This document shows, one piece after another, positions 54,322 through 63,601 of a stretch of 64,000 nucleotides of DNA. Location of the stretch: positions 2,234,501-2,298,500 of the forward strand of contig NZ_JAUFQG010000004.1 of assembly GCF_030409605.1 (NCBI RefSeq). Reading direction: 5' to 3'. The position numbers and the translations under genes were made by a program. Below the pieces are notes generated by a model. It saw only the letters and a list, made by a program, of their open reading frames with translations. It was not told where the DNA came from and did no database searches. This DNA comes from Simiduia curdlanivorans. GTDB taxonomy: Bacteria > Pseudomonadota > Gammaproteobacteria > Pseudomonadales > Cellvibrionaceae. Position 1 is the first letter of the stretch. Each line of letters starts with the position of its first letter.

Positions 54322-55241
54322 CTTGCGCTGTTAAGATGTGGTTGGGGTGTCGCACAGTTATAAAGTTGTTTTAATGAGGGCATCAATTCAATAGACGGGT
54401 GATTCCCTTTTCCGTGTTTGCCTTCGTGTCTTCCTTTCTTCGTCTCTATTTCTATTGCTTGGCGAATGTTCGCTCAATCCTTTGCCATTGACGTAAAAGA
54501 AACTGTTTTTCATGTACATTAGTGCCATGTTGGTAATGATCTTCTTTGCCGTAATCAGCGCATAGTAGGTATAACTTTTTTATGCCGAGTAATAGTCATT
54601 CTGTCTAGCAGAAAAGTGGATGTTTTTGCCGGATAAGATTAATCGGATGTAACCGAGTTATTGTTCTGCTTTTTACCTTAACTAGGATTAACCCTATAAA
54701 ATAAGCCTTTTATTGGTGCGCAATTATTGCCGCGCCATTTAACAGTGCGACAGCTAAGTGGGGCTTGTTGGACATAGAAGGTGTCATTGAAAAAAATGTA
54801 GTGACCAGTGTTTTAGAAAAAACTAATGCGAAAGTTGTAGTAGGAAAGACCGTAAAAAATTGACTGGCAAGTCTGACTCTTTATCCACTTTTTTTGTTAA
54901 TACGCGCCATTCCTTTTTTAACGCAAGGAGTGCGTAATTACTTCGCAAAAATGTGACAAAGATGTCCTATTTAAATTTTTATCTATTCAGTTACTCGTAT
55001 TCTATTTATATTCGACGGGCAATTGGACGCTGTAAACCAAATCTTCGGTTTCGATTTGGATAGGGACATTAAGAATAATGATCAGCACAAGCTGACAAAA
55101 CATTCACCAGAAAGACGCTTTATCTAAGGCATGATTTTTCGCTTTTCTTCTTTCGCTCCAAAGGATTGATCTGGCATCGTCTTTGCTTTTCTTTATTTGC
55201 TACATAACTATAAAAATTATTTATAAAGGACTGTATTACCA
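54322..55241. other. Long AT-rich intergenic region, 920 bp
   Basis: No gene with a supportable start. One frame of about 51 codons ends in a stop near 54862 (piece VIEKNVVTSVLEKTNAKVVV) but lacks a start codon with ribosome site, so I do not call it. Much of the region is lower in GC than the flanking genes and probably carries the long leader and promoter of the S8 protease. Confidence 0.5.
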
Positions 55242-57581
55242 ATGACATTTCCCGTAAAAACATTAGCATCTGCCGTAACCGCGAGTATTTTGGGTCTCGC
55301 ATTATCGGCTAACGCCAGCGCCCAAGGCGATGTGCAAAGCCTTTCTGTACAAGGCTCCAGTGTGAGCAGCTTGACACAGGTTAGCGATCAAACGCCGAAG
55401 CGCTATATTGTTAAGTACAAAAAATCCGCCGAAAACACGGTGATCAAAAGCTTTGGTCGCAAAGCCTTTAAAGATCAATCGATGGGCAGAGCGCGAGACG
55501 GTTTGCAAAGGCGCGGCGGTAAAATAAAACTTGAAATGAAGAACCATCACGCATTCGCCGCCGAAATGAGCGCGCGGGCAGCGGCTGAATTGCGTTTGGA
55601 TGCTGAGGTTGAGTATGTTGAGGAAGACGTGCCGCGTAAGATGTTAAGTCTGTACAACGACGACGTTGGCAACCCAACCCAAACCCAGTTAACCCCCTAT
55701 GCGGTTTACCAATCACAGGCCAATCAACTGGCGTTGCAGTCTGGCCAGAAAGTCTGTGTGATTGACTCGGGTATTGCCGGCTCTACTGGCGAGACCGGCG
55801 GTTTGAACAATGACTTCGAGTGGAATTCCATCACCGGTACGAGCGATTCAGGCACCGGCGATTGGTTCGCCGATGGCGGCCCGCACGGCACCCACGTAGC
55901 AGGTACGATTGCGGCAAAAAATAATGGCTTCGGCGTTGTTGGTATGGCCCCAGGTGTGCCATTGCACATTATTAAAGTGTTTAACGACGACGGTTGGGCT
56001 TATTCGTCTGATTTAGCCGAAGCGGCGTCTCATTGTGCCGATGCCGGTGCAAATATTATTACCATGAGTTTGGGTGGCGGTGCGGCGAACACCACGGAAG
56101 AAAACGCGTTTAAGCAGTTCACCGAAAATGGTGGCCTCGTGTTAGCGGCCGCAGGTAACGATGGCAATAACGTTCGCTCTTACCCTGCCGGTTATGATTC
56201 AGTCATGATGGTTGGCGCAAACGATGCCGATAATGCCATTGCCGATTTCTCCCAGTTCCCCGCCTGTAGTACGGCTAAGACTAACTGTGTAGAAGTTACC
56301 GCCGGTGGTGTGAATACCTTATCTACTTACCCCGCCGGTGGTGCGACACTGCCGAGCTTGACGGTGAATAATGCGGCTTATCCAGCCTCGGCATTCGAAA
56401 ATACCGGCTCTGTTAGCGGCACGACTTTTTATATGGGCACGGCTGAGAGCACCAATGCTAGCGCTAATGGCAAGGTGTGTGTGATTGATCGCGGCAATAT
56501 CTCTTTCCACGATAAAGTTAAAAACTGCCAAAACAGTGGCGGCATTGGCGCCATTCTCATTAACAATGTGGCGGGTGTGTTGTCTGGCACCTTGGGTGAC
56601 ACTAACACCACCACTATTCCAGCGGTGGGTGCGGCACTGGAAGACAAAACCGCGTTAGTTAATTCCAGCACCGCCACGGTTGCGGTTGCGCCGGGTGATT
56701 ATGGCTACATGAGCGGCACCTCTATGGCAACGCCAGCGGTTGCCGGTGTGGCAGCCTTGGTTTGGTCTAACCATCCCAGCTGTACCGGAACGAATATCCG
56801 AAATGCCTTGAAAGCCTCGGCTGCCGATGCGGGCACTGCCGGGCACGATGTGTACTTCGGCAATGGTATTGTGAAGGCAAAACTGGCGAGCGATTACCTG
56901 ACCACTCATGGTTGTGCGGGTGATACCGGTGGTGGCACCGATCCTGTAGGCAATGCACTGGTCAACGGTGTGGCGAAAACGAGTTTGGCTGCGAGCAAAG
57001 GTGGCAATCTCATGTTTACCTTGGACGTGCCAGCTGGCGCCACCAACTTAAGCTTTGTGTCTGCCGGCGGTAGTGGTGATGCCGATATGTATGTGCGCTT
57101 TGGTGCAGCCCCCACGAGCTCTACCTATGATTGCCGTCCGTACAAAAATGGCAATGCTGAAACCTGTACCATAAATAATGTGCAGGCGGGAACTTACCAC
57201 GTGATGTTGAGTGCCTATGCTACCTTCTCAGGTGTTAGCTTGACCGGTTCCTACACTGAACCCTCCACGGGTGGTGGCGGTGCCGGTAGCGCATCTGAAA
57301 CCAACCTTTCTGGTGCACGCAGAGCTTGGGCGCATTACAGCGTTGAGGTTCCTGCCGGTATGTCCAGCTTAACGGTTGATATGGCCGGTGGCACGGGCGA
57401 TGCGGATCTCTATGTGCGCAAGGGTTCGCAACCCACGTCAAGTGCTTACGATTGCCGCCCCTATAAGAGTGGCAATACCGAGTCCTGTAGTATCAGCAGC
57501 CCAGCTGCGGCCACTTGGTATATCAGCATCTACGGCTACAGCGCTTACAGCGGTGTGTCGCTCAATGTCGAGTGGAAATAA
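55242..57581 (+). CDS. Secreted S8 subtilisin-like protease with PA and two PPC domains
   Basis: Secreted serine endopeptidase of 779 residues. The signal peptide (KTLASAVTASILGLALSANASA) is followed by an I9-type inhibitor propeptide (about 50-130; RYIVKYKKSAENTVIK). The subtilisin domain follows, with Asp in VCVIDSGIAG near 174, His in GPHGTHVAGT near 215, the oxyanion Asn in AAAGNDGNN near 305, and Ser in SGTSMATP near 494. A PA domain (about 360-485) is inserted before the active Ser. Two PPC domains (about 570-670 and 690-779) contain AGGSGDADMY/AGGTGDADLY and YDCRPY, matching those of the M4 and M28 proteases 8-10 kb upstream. The propeptide should be self-cleaved after export. Confidence 0.95.
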   Translation: MTFPVKTLASAVTASILGLALSANASAQGDVQSLSVQGSSVSSLTQVSDQTPKRYIVKYKKSAENTVIKSFGRKAFKDQSMGRARDGLQRRGGKIKLEMKNHHAFAAEMSARAAAELRLDAEVEYVEEDVPRKMLSLYNDDVGNPTQTQLTPYAVYQSQANQLALQSGQKVCVIDSGIAGSTGETGGLNNDFEWNSITGTSDSGTGDWFADGGPHGTHVAGTIAAKNNGFGVVGMAPGVPLHIIKVFNDDGWAYSSDLAEAASHCADAGANIITMSLGGGAANTTEENAFKQFTENGGLVLAAAGNDGNNVRSYPAGYDSVMMVGANDADNAIADFSQFPACSTAKTNCVEVTAGGVNTLSTYPAGGATLPSLTVNNAAYPASAFENTGSVSGTTFYMGTAESTNASANGKVCVIDRGNISFHDKVKNCQNSGGIGAILINNVAGVLSGTLGDTNTTTIPAVGAALEDKTALVNSSTATVAVAPGDYGYMSGTSMATPAVAGVAALVWSNHPSCTGTNIRNALKASAADAGTAGHDVYFGNGIVKAKLASDYLTTHGCAGDTGGGTDPVGNALVNGVAKTSLAASKGGNLMFTLDVPAGATNLSFVSAGGSGDADMYVRFGAAPTSSTYDCRPYKNGNAETCTINNVQAGTYHVMLSAYATFSGVSLTGSYTEPSTGGGGAGSASETNLSGARRAWAHYSVEVPAGMSSLTVDMAGGTGDADLYVRKGSQPTSSAYDCRPYKSGNTESCSISSPAAATWYISIYGYSAYSGVSLNVEWK

Positions 57582-57601
57582 GAAAGTGTAAGATTGAAAA
57601 C

Positions 57602-57665
57602 TGAGTGGATCTAATCCACTCATGTTTCTAGGTTAAAAAAGAGGAGCATTTGCTCCTCTTTTTTT
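57602..57665 (+). terminator. Double hairpin with intrinsic terminator
   Basis: TGAGTGGAT-CTA-ATCCACTCA (57602-57622) followed by AAAAAGAGGAGCA / TGCTCCTCTTTTT with T-tract (57635-57665), just after the S8 protease. The second hairpin is a clear terminator; the first may protect the transcript's 3' end. Confidence 0.88.
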
Positions 57666-57839
57666 GTATGGGGCGGCCTGATTTTATCGAGGCTAGGCTC
57701 CGCGCGCGGTTATTTAATTCAGACACGCCGGCGTAGATTGTGGTATATAAAGGTTGCCATCAAACGCTGCTGTTTATTTATGCCAGCTTTTGGATTGCGC
57801 CAATAATAATTAATTCACGGTTCAAGGACGCTTCTATTC

Positions 57840-59225
57840 ATGTTCAGTGCATCAGCCGATCACTCGCCCTATCAGAAACCCAATTATCGCCTGTATGTTT
57901 TAGCGCTGCTCACCTTGGCCTATGTGTTTAACTTCGTCGACCGGCAAATTATTTCGATTCTGCAAGAACCTATCAAACTGGAGTTTGGCTTATCTGACAC
58001 ACAGTTAGGTGTGTTGAACGGCTTTGTGTTTGCGATTTTTTATGTTGGCTTTGGCATTCCCATTGCGCGCTGGGCCGATAGTGGCAAGCGGCGCAATATC
58101 ATCGCTTGGGCCATTGCTCTATGGAGTTTAATGACCGCGCTGTGTGGTGTGGCTCAAAATTATGTGCAGTTGCTCGCCGCCCGAATCGGCGTGGGCGTAG
58201 GCGAGGCGGGCTGCAGCCCGCCAGCTCACTCCATGATTTCCGATATTTTCCCGCAAAAATTTCGCGCCACGGCCATGGCAACCTATTCCCTCGGCATTAA
58301 CGTGGGCATTTTAGTTGGCCTATTAATGGGCGGTTGGCTGAACGAGCTCTACGGTTGGCGGGTGGCTTTATGGGCAGTAGCCGCGCCCGGTTTAGTGGTT
58401 GCCCTGTTGCTAAAATACACAGTGGCAGAGCCAGCGCGCGGCGCTGCGGACATCAACAACATGACTGCTGCCGACCTTGATTATCGCGCTGAAACGGAAG
58501 CGACTGGTGAGGCTGCTGATGCAAGTGTTAGCCGTACAACGCCTAGCACCGAGGCTATACCCATCACCCAGGTTATCCAACATTTTTGGCGCTCGCGCAC
58601 GGTCAAGTGGTTGGCCTTAGGCGCGGGTTTAAGCAGCTTTGTCGGTTATGGTTTGGCCAACTGGATGCCGTCTTTTCTCGTCCGCAGCCACGGGATGGGC
58701 ACGGGTGAAATAGGCACTTGGCTGGCGTTAATTGCCGGTGTTGGCGGCGCCTTAGGCACCTTTGCCGGCGGCTTTTTAGCCGATCGACTTAGTCAAAAAA
58801 ATGTGCGTTGGTCGCTATGGATTCCCATGGGCATTTTATTACTTTGCGTGCCCTTGTTGTCGATGACTCTGCTTATGGATACCAAGCTCAATGCCATGCT
58901 TATTTATATTATTCCCGGCAGTATCATGACCGGCTACATGGGCCCGGTGATCGCCGTTACCCATAATCTGGCGGATAATCGCATGCGCGCCATGGGTTCC
59001 GCCTTGCTGTTTTTGGTGATCAATATTATTGGCTTGGGCTTAGGGCCTGTCATTATCGGTATGCTAAGCGATTGGCTGGGCAATACTATGGGATTAGAGG
59101 GGCTGCGCTACGCCATGGTCTCGGCTGTTATTGTGAGTGGTTTGTTGGCCGCTTTGTGTTTTTATTTGGCGAGTCGGTCTTACCCTGAGGAGCTGGCGCG
59201 TATGGCGAGCATCAAATATAAATAG
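57840..59225 (+). CDS. Spinster-like MFS transporter
   Basis: Inner-membrane secondary transporter of 461 residues with 12 predicted membrane helices in the major facilitator superfamily. The family-like N-terminus LLTLAYVFNFVDRQIISILQ and the loop motif RWADSGKRRNIIAWAIA between TM2 and TM3 are typical of Spinster-type bacterial carriers. A second conserved loop, GVGEAGCSPPAHSMISDIFP, lies near residues 118-140. A cytoplasmic linker rich in Ala and Thr joins the two halves (about 205-240). Known relatives carry diverse substrates, including lipids and organic acids, so this cannot be fixed. ATG at 57840 follows CAAGGACG about 8 nt upstream. It is transcribed alone. Confidence 0.9.
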   Translation: MFSASADHSPYQKPNYRLYVLALLTLAYVFNFVDRQIISILQEPIKLEFGLSDTQLGVLNGFVFAIFYVGFGIPIARWADSGKRRNIIAWAIALWSLMTALCGVAQNYVQLLAARIGVGVGEAGCSPPAHSMISDIFPQKFRATAMATYSLGINVGILVGLLMGGWLNELYGWRVALWAVAAPGLVVALLLKYTVAEPARGAADINNMTAADLDYRAETEATGEAADASVSRTTPSTEAIPITQVIQHFWRSRTVKWLALGAGLSSFVGYGLANWMPSFLVRSHGMGTGEIGTWLALIAGVGGALGTFAGGFLADRLSQKNVRWSLWIPMGILLLCVPLLSMTLLMDTKLNAMLIYIIPGSIMTGYMGPVIAVTHNLADNRMRAMGSALLFLVINIIGLGLGPVIIGMLSDWLGNTMGLEGLRYAMVSAVIVSGLLAALCFYLASRSYPEELARMASIKYK

Positions 59226-59379
59226 ATTAACTATTACAGCCAATGTCGTTGAACTACAGCGCTCAACTACAGCGCTCAACTACTCGTGAGTAACCAGTGG
59301 GGTAAATAGGGCTCGAGCAAATAGCGTGTCATTATTTTAGATTTTTGCTAAGCGACCTAGGTTTATACTTAGCAGCCTG

Positions 59380-59859
59380 TCAGTCGTCTGATACCTCAAA
59401 GTCATCCAACCCGCCATGGTGGAGGCGGCCCTGCTTGCCGTCTTCATCGTAATCATTAATAGACCCTTCATAATCCTCTGGCCCCTCGTAATCGTCCTGG
59501 TCTCCATCCTTATCGTCTTCGCTGTAGGACGATGTACTTTCTCGCTCTGCGCTTTCTTCCCCGTCGGCGTGGTAGTACTCGATGGCGAATTCGCACTGAA
59601 TTTTGTTGGCGCCAAGCTCGGAGTGATAGCAATAATTGGTTGCGCCTGCGGGATACTCCCACACCTCGAAGGCGATAGAGATAGTTTCACTGCAGCCAAT
59701 ACAATTATTCAGGTGTAGAGCCTCATAACGTCCTTCGCTCTCAGGGTCATTTCTAGCTGGGCTCCCCATTTCAAACGAAAAGGTGTTGGCATCTATCGCG
59801 TGCTGATAACCACAGGCGCTGCAACAATAAGTGGTATTACCAATAATGCGTGTATCCAT
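59380..59859 (-). CDS. Hypothetical zinc-ribbon-like acidic protein
   Basis: Protein of 159 residues that I cannot assign. It starts with paired cysteines (YCCSACGYQ and NCIGCSE), suggesting a zinc ribbon formed by C-x2-C pairs about 40 residues apart. The last 55 residues are strongly acidic, rich in Asp, Glu, Tyr and Ser, and end DDFEVSDD. Such a tail is common in DNA- or RNA-mimicking or chaperone-like proteins, but nothing else supports that. No export signal. It has a plausible ATG at 59859 and ends about 150 bp from the convergent MFS gene. Confidence 0.6.
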   Translation of the reverse strand: MDTRIIGNTTYCCSACGYQHAIDANTFSFEMGSPARNDPESEGRYEALHLNNCIGCSETISIAFEVWEYPAGATNYCYHSELGANKIQCEFAIEYYHADGEESAERESTSSYSEDDKDGDQDDYEGPEDYEGSINDYDEDGKQGRLHHGGLDDFEVSDD

Positions 59860-60063
59860 AACCGTGTTGGTATCCGTTGATACGTAGAAGTGTCTAAACA
59901 GGTAAGCGTTTAGGTGCTTGAGGGCGCGTGTTACTGGGGTCGACGGAAAAGTATATACGCTGGTTTACTGATTCCCTAGGTTTATGTGTGCTGCTCTGGT
60001 GGTCGCGTGAGGGGTTGGGGCGAGCTGTCGGCCTGGCGATTGCGGGAAAAGATAGGGTGCATG

Positions 60064-60099
60064 TGCTTGCTTAATCAGCTATAGCTGATTAAGCAAGCA
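60064..60099. repeat. 36-bp perfect uninterrupted palindrome
   Basis: The left half is TGCTTGCTTAATCAGCTA and the right half its exact reverse complement, with no loop. It lies 25 bp beyond the 3' end of the broken hypothetical gene (minus strand) and about 200 bp upstream of the zinc-ribbon gene. No T-tract on either side. Confidence 0.9.
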
Positions 60100-60124
60100 G
60101 TCTAGCGATAACTCAATTTGGCGA

Positions 60125-60953
60125 CTACAGGGGGCCGTATACTTCGTCCAGCTTCTGATTCAAGAATATAGGCGCCGATAAAAGGGGAGCTGCACCCGGA
60201 AAAATAGGCTGGTACTTAATTTGAATAAAGTGGTCCTCACCTTCTGGCCCTTGAACCGTCTCTACCACAAAACCTATGGCTCTAAAGTGAGCGTACTCTG
60301 GCTCGGGAATTCCCGGTTCAATATAAAAGGTTTTTGCGCCATGGCCCAGCCAGTTAGCTCTAATCTCGAAGCCACGATCGTTGCCGGGCGTTGGAAGAGT
60401 GTGCTTGTTTGTGCCAAGGCGATCCATCAGCTGTAAGGTAACGCGTTTAGAGGCAACCTCTACACTGATTTCATCAGCTAATACGCGGGGGCTGACATCA
60501 TGCACCAAGCCTTGACCTGAGAAAATCTCTGGTCCCGTGGGGAAGTCGTCGAATCTCATGTTTGAGGTAATGTCCACCAAGCTAACGCGCACAGAAACAT
60601 CCTCTGGGCTGTTAAATCCATTGTTACTTTCAACTTCAACGAATAGCTCCCGGAATACCCAGACGTTTTTAACCGTCGCGACATACCGCTGTGGATTTAC
60701 TTGCCGAAATCCCGTCGCGTGCAGGGAAGGCGCAAACTCAAAATCTAATTGCAGCGATTCGAGTTTTAATTCAGGTGAATGGAGGTTGTTAGACGTTTCT
60801 ATACTCAAACATCTTAACTTGATGTAAATCCAGCCCGGGAAAAGGTACTTGGCTTGAGCCGCTAAAAAACACAGACTCGTATTGGTAGCTATCCGCATTT
60901 GCTGTTGCAACGACGCTGAAAAACAATATTGATGTGATCCATTTGTTTAGCAT
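60125..60953 (-). pseudogene. Frameshifted exported hypothetical gene
   Basis: The 5' end is an ATG at 60953 beginning a signal peptide (MLNKWITSILFFSVVATANA) and continuing in frame to about SQVPFPG. The rest, FPGWIYIKLRCLSIETSNN... to the stop at 60125, is in the +1 frame. Both frames overlap around the run CCTTTTCCCGGG, and the protein makes sense only if one base is gained or lost there. The downstream frame alone would have to start from a TTG at 60910 and would then lack any export signal. The mature part (about 240 residues) looks like a beta-rich exported protein (ATVKNVWVFRELFVEVE, FYIEPGIPEPEY) but I cannot name a family. This is either a true frameshift, a programmed slip, or a sequencing error. 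Confidence 0.65.
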
Positions 60954-61371
60954 GATATGAATATTCCTCTTTCATATGGGTTATTTTGCGTTGTGAATAC
61001 TAGCACGGGGAAAAATATTTTTTCTATATTGGCTTGCATGAACGACGTGCCAATGTGGCTTTTCACGCCAGATGTGGAATTTAACGGAGTGTTAGAGTTA
61101 AACCGGCAAATGTCATTCATTCGTCATAGTATTTATGCTTACTGGATATATTTTGGTCTGACAAAAACGTGTTGTAGCTTGGCGGGAAAAATAGGTAGCG
61201 ATTTAAGTGACAATGTGAGATTTCTATCCGAACGGCGATCAAAATGCGTGAAAAGTGGGTGGGCGTGTTGATAGTTCTGATCGCATGCGTTATCAGAAAT
61301 ACCTATTGATTAGGTGCACTCTAGTATCGGTCAGACCTGACTAGTTACTGCAACCATTATGCTAGAGCGTC
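60954..61371. other. Intergenic region upstream of the broken gene
   Basis: About 420 bp. A 104-codon plus-strand frame exists (60957-61271) but has weak coding character and overlaps the promoter side of the minus-strand gene. It is followed by a plus-strand terminator, so a short transcript cannot be excluded. Confidence 0.35.
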
Positions 61372-61416
61372 AATCCTCCTATGCGTTAATAGGTTTACAC
61401 ATAGGAGGATTTTTTA
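61372..61416 (+). terminator. Plus-strand intrinsic terminator without a clear gene
   Basis: Perfect 12-bp stem AATCCTCCTATG / CATAGGAGGATT with a 16-nt loop, followed by TTTT on the plus strand only. It would end plus-strand transcription coming from 60.9-61.3 kb. On the minus strand, the strand of the following gene, no T-tract follows the stem. Confidence 0.7.
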
Positions 61417-61417
61417 G

Positions 61418-63601
61418 TTACAGTTTGTAAACGTACATTTTACTTATATTGGTGTCATAGCTATCAGCGAATACAAATAGATATGCATTATCTCTCGAAA
61501 ATACAATATTTTGCACTCGCGTCATTGAAGCATCCAGTGAAATGCTGGGCGATGATTCAATAAATATCCCTGCAGGGCTTGAAATATCAAAGATTCGAAT
61601 CGATTTGCTTGCTTCAACAAAAATAGCGGCATTGTTTCCATCAGGTGAAATACCAACCTTGTCTGTCGAGCTTCTGGTTAGGTCGCCAAGGGCGCCTAGA
61701 TAATGTAGTTGAGCATCATAGATATCATTGAAATGCGCAATCCGACTTCCGTCAGCGCTAATACTGAATAAACTTTGTAAATAATAGCGGTCGCCTACTG
61801 TATTTAGAATGTTCATAACATTCGTTCTTGCATTGTAAACGTAGGCTGTTTGGGCGCTCGAAATGGTTGGTCCACCGGCCCAAATCATATGTGTTCCTTG
61901 TTCGCTAAATACAACCTCGGGTGAGTGCTCGCTGGGTAAATCAAAAGGAATTGCCCCCCAGCTTGGATAGCTGTACATGCTTGGCCATTGATTGGTATCT
62001 GCAATGACGGTTAAGCCATTATAAAACTGATTGATGGCACCATAATAATCGTAGTAACAATCTGTTGGGCCATTGGGTTGGGTGATTAATAGCTGCCCTA
62101 AGTCGATTTCCCAGACGGAGCATTCATAGGTGCCAACGATTAATTGGCTGCCGTCTCGCGTTAGCGCCATACTTGCCGGGTTTTCAATCGGCAGGGCCGA
62201 CCAGCTCCAGCCAGTGTTATCATGACTTAGGCTATAGATCGCGTTACTCCCGTACCCCTCAGAAACGTAAAATTTTTCTCGTTGTGCATCGTAGATAACT
62301 TGATTGGCTTTCCGTTGCAGCGTAAGTTCGCCTACCGGAAAGTTAGGCTTTGCTCTTACTATTATTTGTGCCGCGCTTCTGTTCAGGCCCAGTAGGTTAT
62401 TAACTTGTAGCGGGTAGGAGCCAGCCGAGAGGTTTGTGTTTATCTGCAATTCAATTTCATTGGCGTTAACGCGCGTATAGCTACCCAAGCCCTCGAGTAG
62501 TGTCGATAGTTGCTGCTCGGTCAGCTGGTCAAGGTTGTCGCCCCAAAGAACTACCTTAGTTGGTTCATTTTGGTAGCTCACTAAAGGTGTGGCGTACTTT
62601 AAATCAGTAAATGCGAGTACTACTTCAAGGTCGATACGCGTAGTTGTGGGGGCAGGGAGTGCTGGGTGAGTGTAGGTTACTTCGATCCATTCCTGATAAT
62701 TACCGTTGGCTTTTTCTGCTAGCGTCGATGGGTCGACGCTGATGTCAATTCGGTTTGCGTTGTAATCGAGTTGCGCGCTTAGTAAACCGCTTTGGCCTGT
62801 CAGCTCCCAAGAAAGTGCACTGCTGTTGGAACTGATTTGGGTTGATGTAATCAGTTCAGACTGTGAGCTTCCCGAACCGATAGTGAGGCTGGATATCGGC
62901 GAGTGAGTGAGCGTTGGTGCAGCTACATGGTAGTTGACCGTTCTGACAGTTTCTGCTTTTCCATTGGCCTTAAAGTTCAAAATGGCCGTGTAGTCACCGG
63001 GCGTTAAGTCTGTTGTGTTGGCAGCTACAGTGAAGGTTGTGCCACTTAAGGTAAGATCTAACCAGTTTGAAACGGGGGGTTGGCCGTAGTTAATTGTAGC
63101 TGAGTAGTCAGCGCCATTTATACCGGAGCCCAGGGAAAGTTGCTGTGTAGGCGGTAAGGGGCTATTGCCGGAAACCGTTGAGATAAAACTGGGTGCGACA
63201 ACTGTAAGTGCCACATCGAGGTCTTTATAGGTGACTTCATCGCCATTAGACTTGCCCGTCACAAAGCGCAAGGTTGCTGTATAGGTGCCAACGGTAGAAG
63301 GGTATTCAACGATAACATTGAACACCACAGTACTGGCGCTGGTGCTAACTTCTTCCACTGCCAGCCAGCTCGGCAATGCGACGCCAGGCGGCGTTCCTAC
63401 CACTACTCCGTCTCCCTTGAAGTTGGCAGTAATGGCTTTCTTGTCGCGTTGATAGGTTTCCGTTGTAAATGCAACTTGGCTAGTGCTGAGGGAAATTGAT
63501 GTTGACGCTTCGCTTGAACCGCCCCCACCACCACCACCGCCACCGCAGGCAGCTAACGAGTAAACTAGGCTAGCTAAAATCAGATTTAAAATGCACTTCA
63601 T
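61418..63601 (-). CDS. Large lipoprotein with Ig-like repeats and a possible propeller
   Basis: Exported lipoprotein of 727 residues. The signal sequence ends at the lipobox LAAC, followed by nine Gly residues. Such Gly spacers after the lipid Cys are common in surface lipoproteins of marine gammaproteobacteria. Residues about 35-400 look like several Ig-like beta domains (FTTETYQRDKKAITANF, VGTYTATLRFVTGKSNG, and a repeated pattern with LDLTLSGTTFTVAANTT). The last 300 residues contain blade-like repeats (YDAQREKFYVSEGYGSN, VFSRDNAYLFVFADSYD) resembling a beta-propeller. No catalytic motif is visible. Binding or surface display is likely. GAGGA precedes the ATG by about 6 nt. Confidence 0.75.
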   Translation of the reverse strand: MKCILNLILASLVYSLAACGGGGGGGGGSSEASTSISLSTSQVAFTTETYQRDKKAITANFKGDGVVVGTPPGVALPSWLAVEEVSTSASTVVFNVIVEYPSTVGTYTATLRFVTGKSNGDEVTYKDLDVALTVVAPSFISTVSGNSPLPPTQQLSLGSGINGADYSATINYGQPPVSNWLDLTLSGTTFTVAANTTDLTPGDYTAILNFKANGKAETVRTVNYHVAAPTLTHSPISSLTIGSGSSQSELITSTQISSNSSALSWELTGQSGLLSAQLDYNANRIDISVDPSTLAEKANGNYQEWIEVTYTHPALPAPTTTRIDLEVVLAFTDLKYATPLVSYQNEPTKVVLWGDNLDQLTEQQLSTLLEGLGSYTRVNANEIELQINTNLSAGSYPLQVNNLLGLNRSAAQIIVRAKPNFPVGELTLQRKANQVIYDAQREKFYVSEGYGSNAIYSLSHDNTGWSWSALPIENPASMALTRDGSQLIVGTYECSVWEIDLGQLLITQPNGPTDCYYDYYGAINQFYNGLTVIADTNQWPSMYSYPSWGAIPFDLPSEHSPEVVFSEQGTHMIWAGGPTISSAQTAYVYNARTNVMNILNTVGDRYYLQSLFSISADGSRIAHFNDIYDAQLHYLGALGDLTRSSTDKVGISPDGNNAAIFVEASKSIRIFDISSPAGIFIESSPSISLDASMTRVQNIVFSRDNAYLFVFADSYDTNISKMYVYKL

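Noticed and set aside
54706..54862. A frame of about 51 codons ending in a plausible peptide (EGVIEKNVVTSVLEKTNAKV) in the long AT-rich gap.
   Set aside because: No ATG or GTG with a ribosome site; only adjacent TTG codons. Not enough to call a gene.
60957..61271. A 104-codon plus-strand frame followed by a terminator.
   Set aside because: No family, weak composition and overlap with the upstream region of the minus-strand gene; kept only as a possible transcript.
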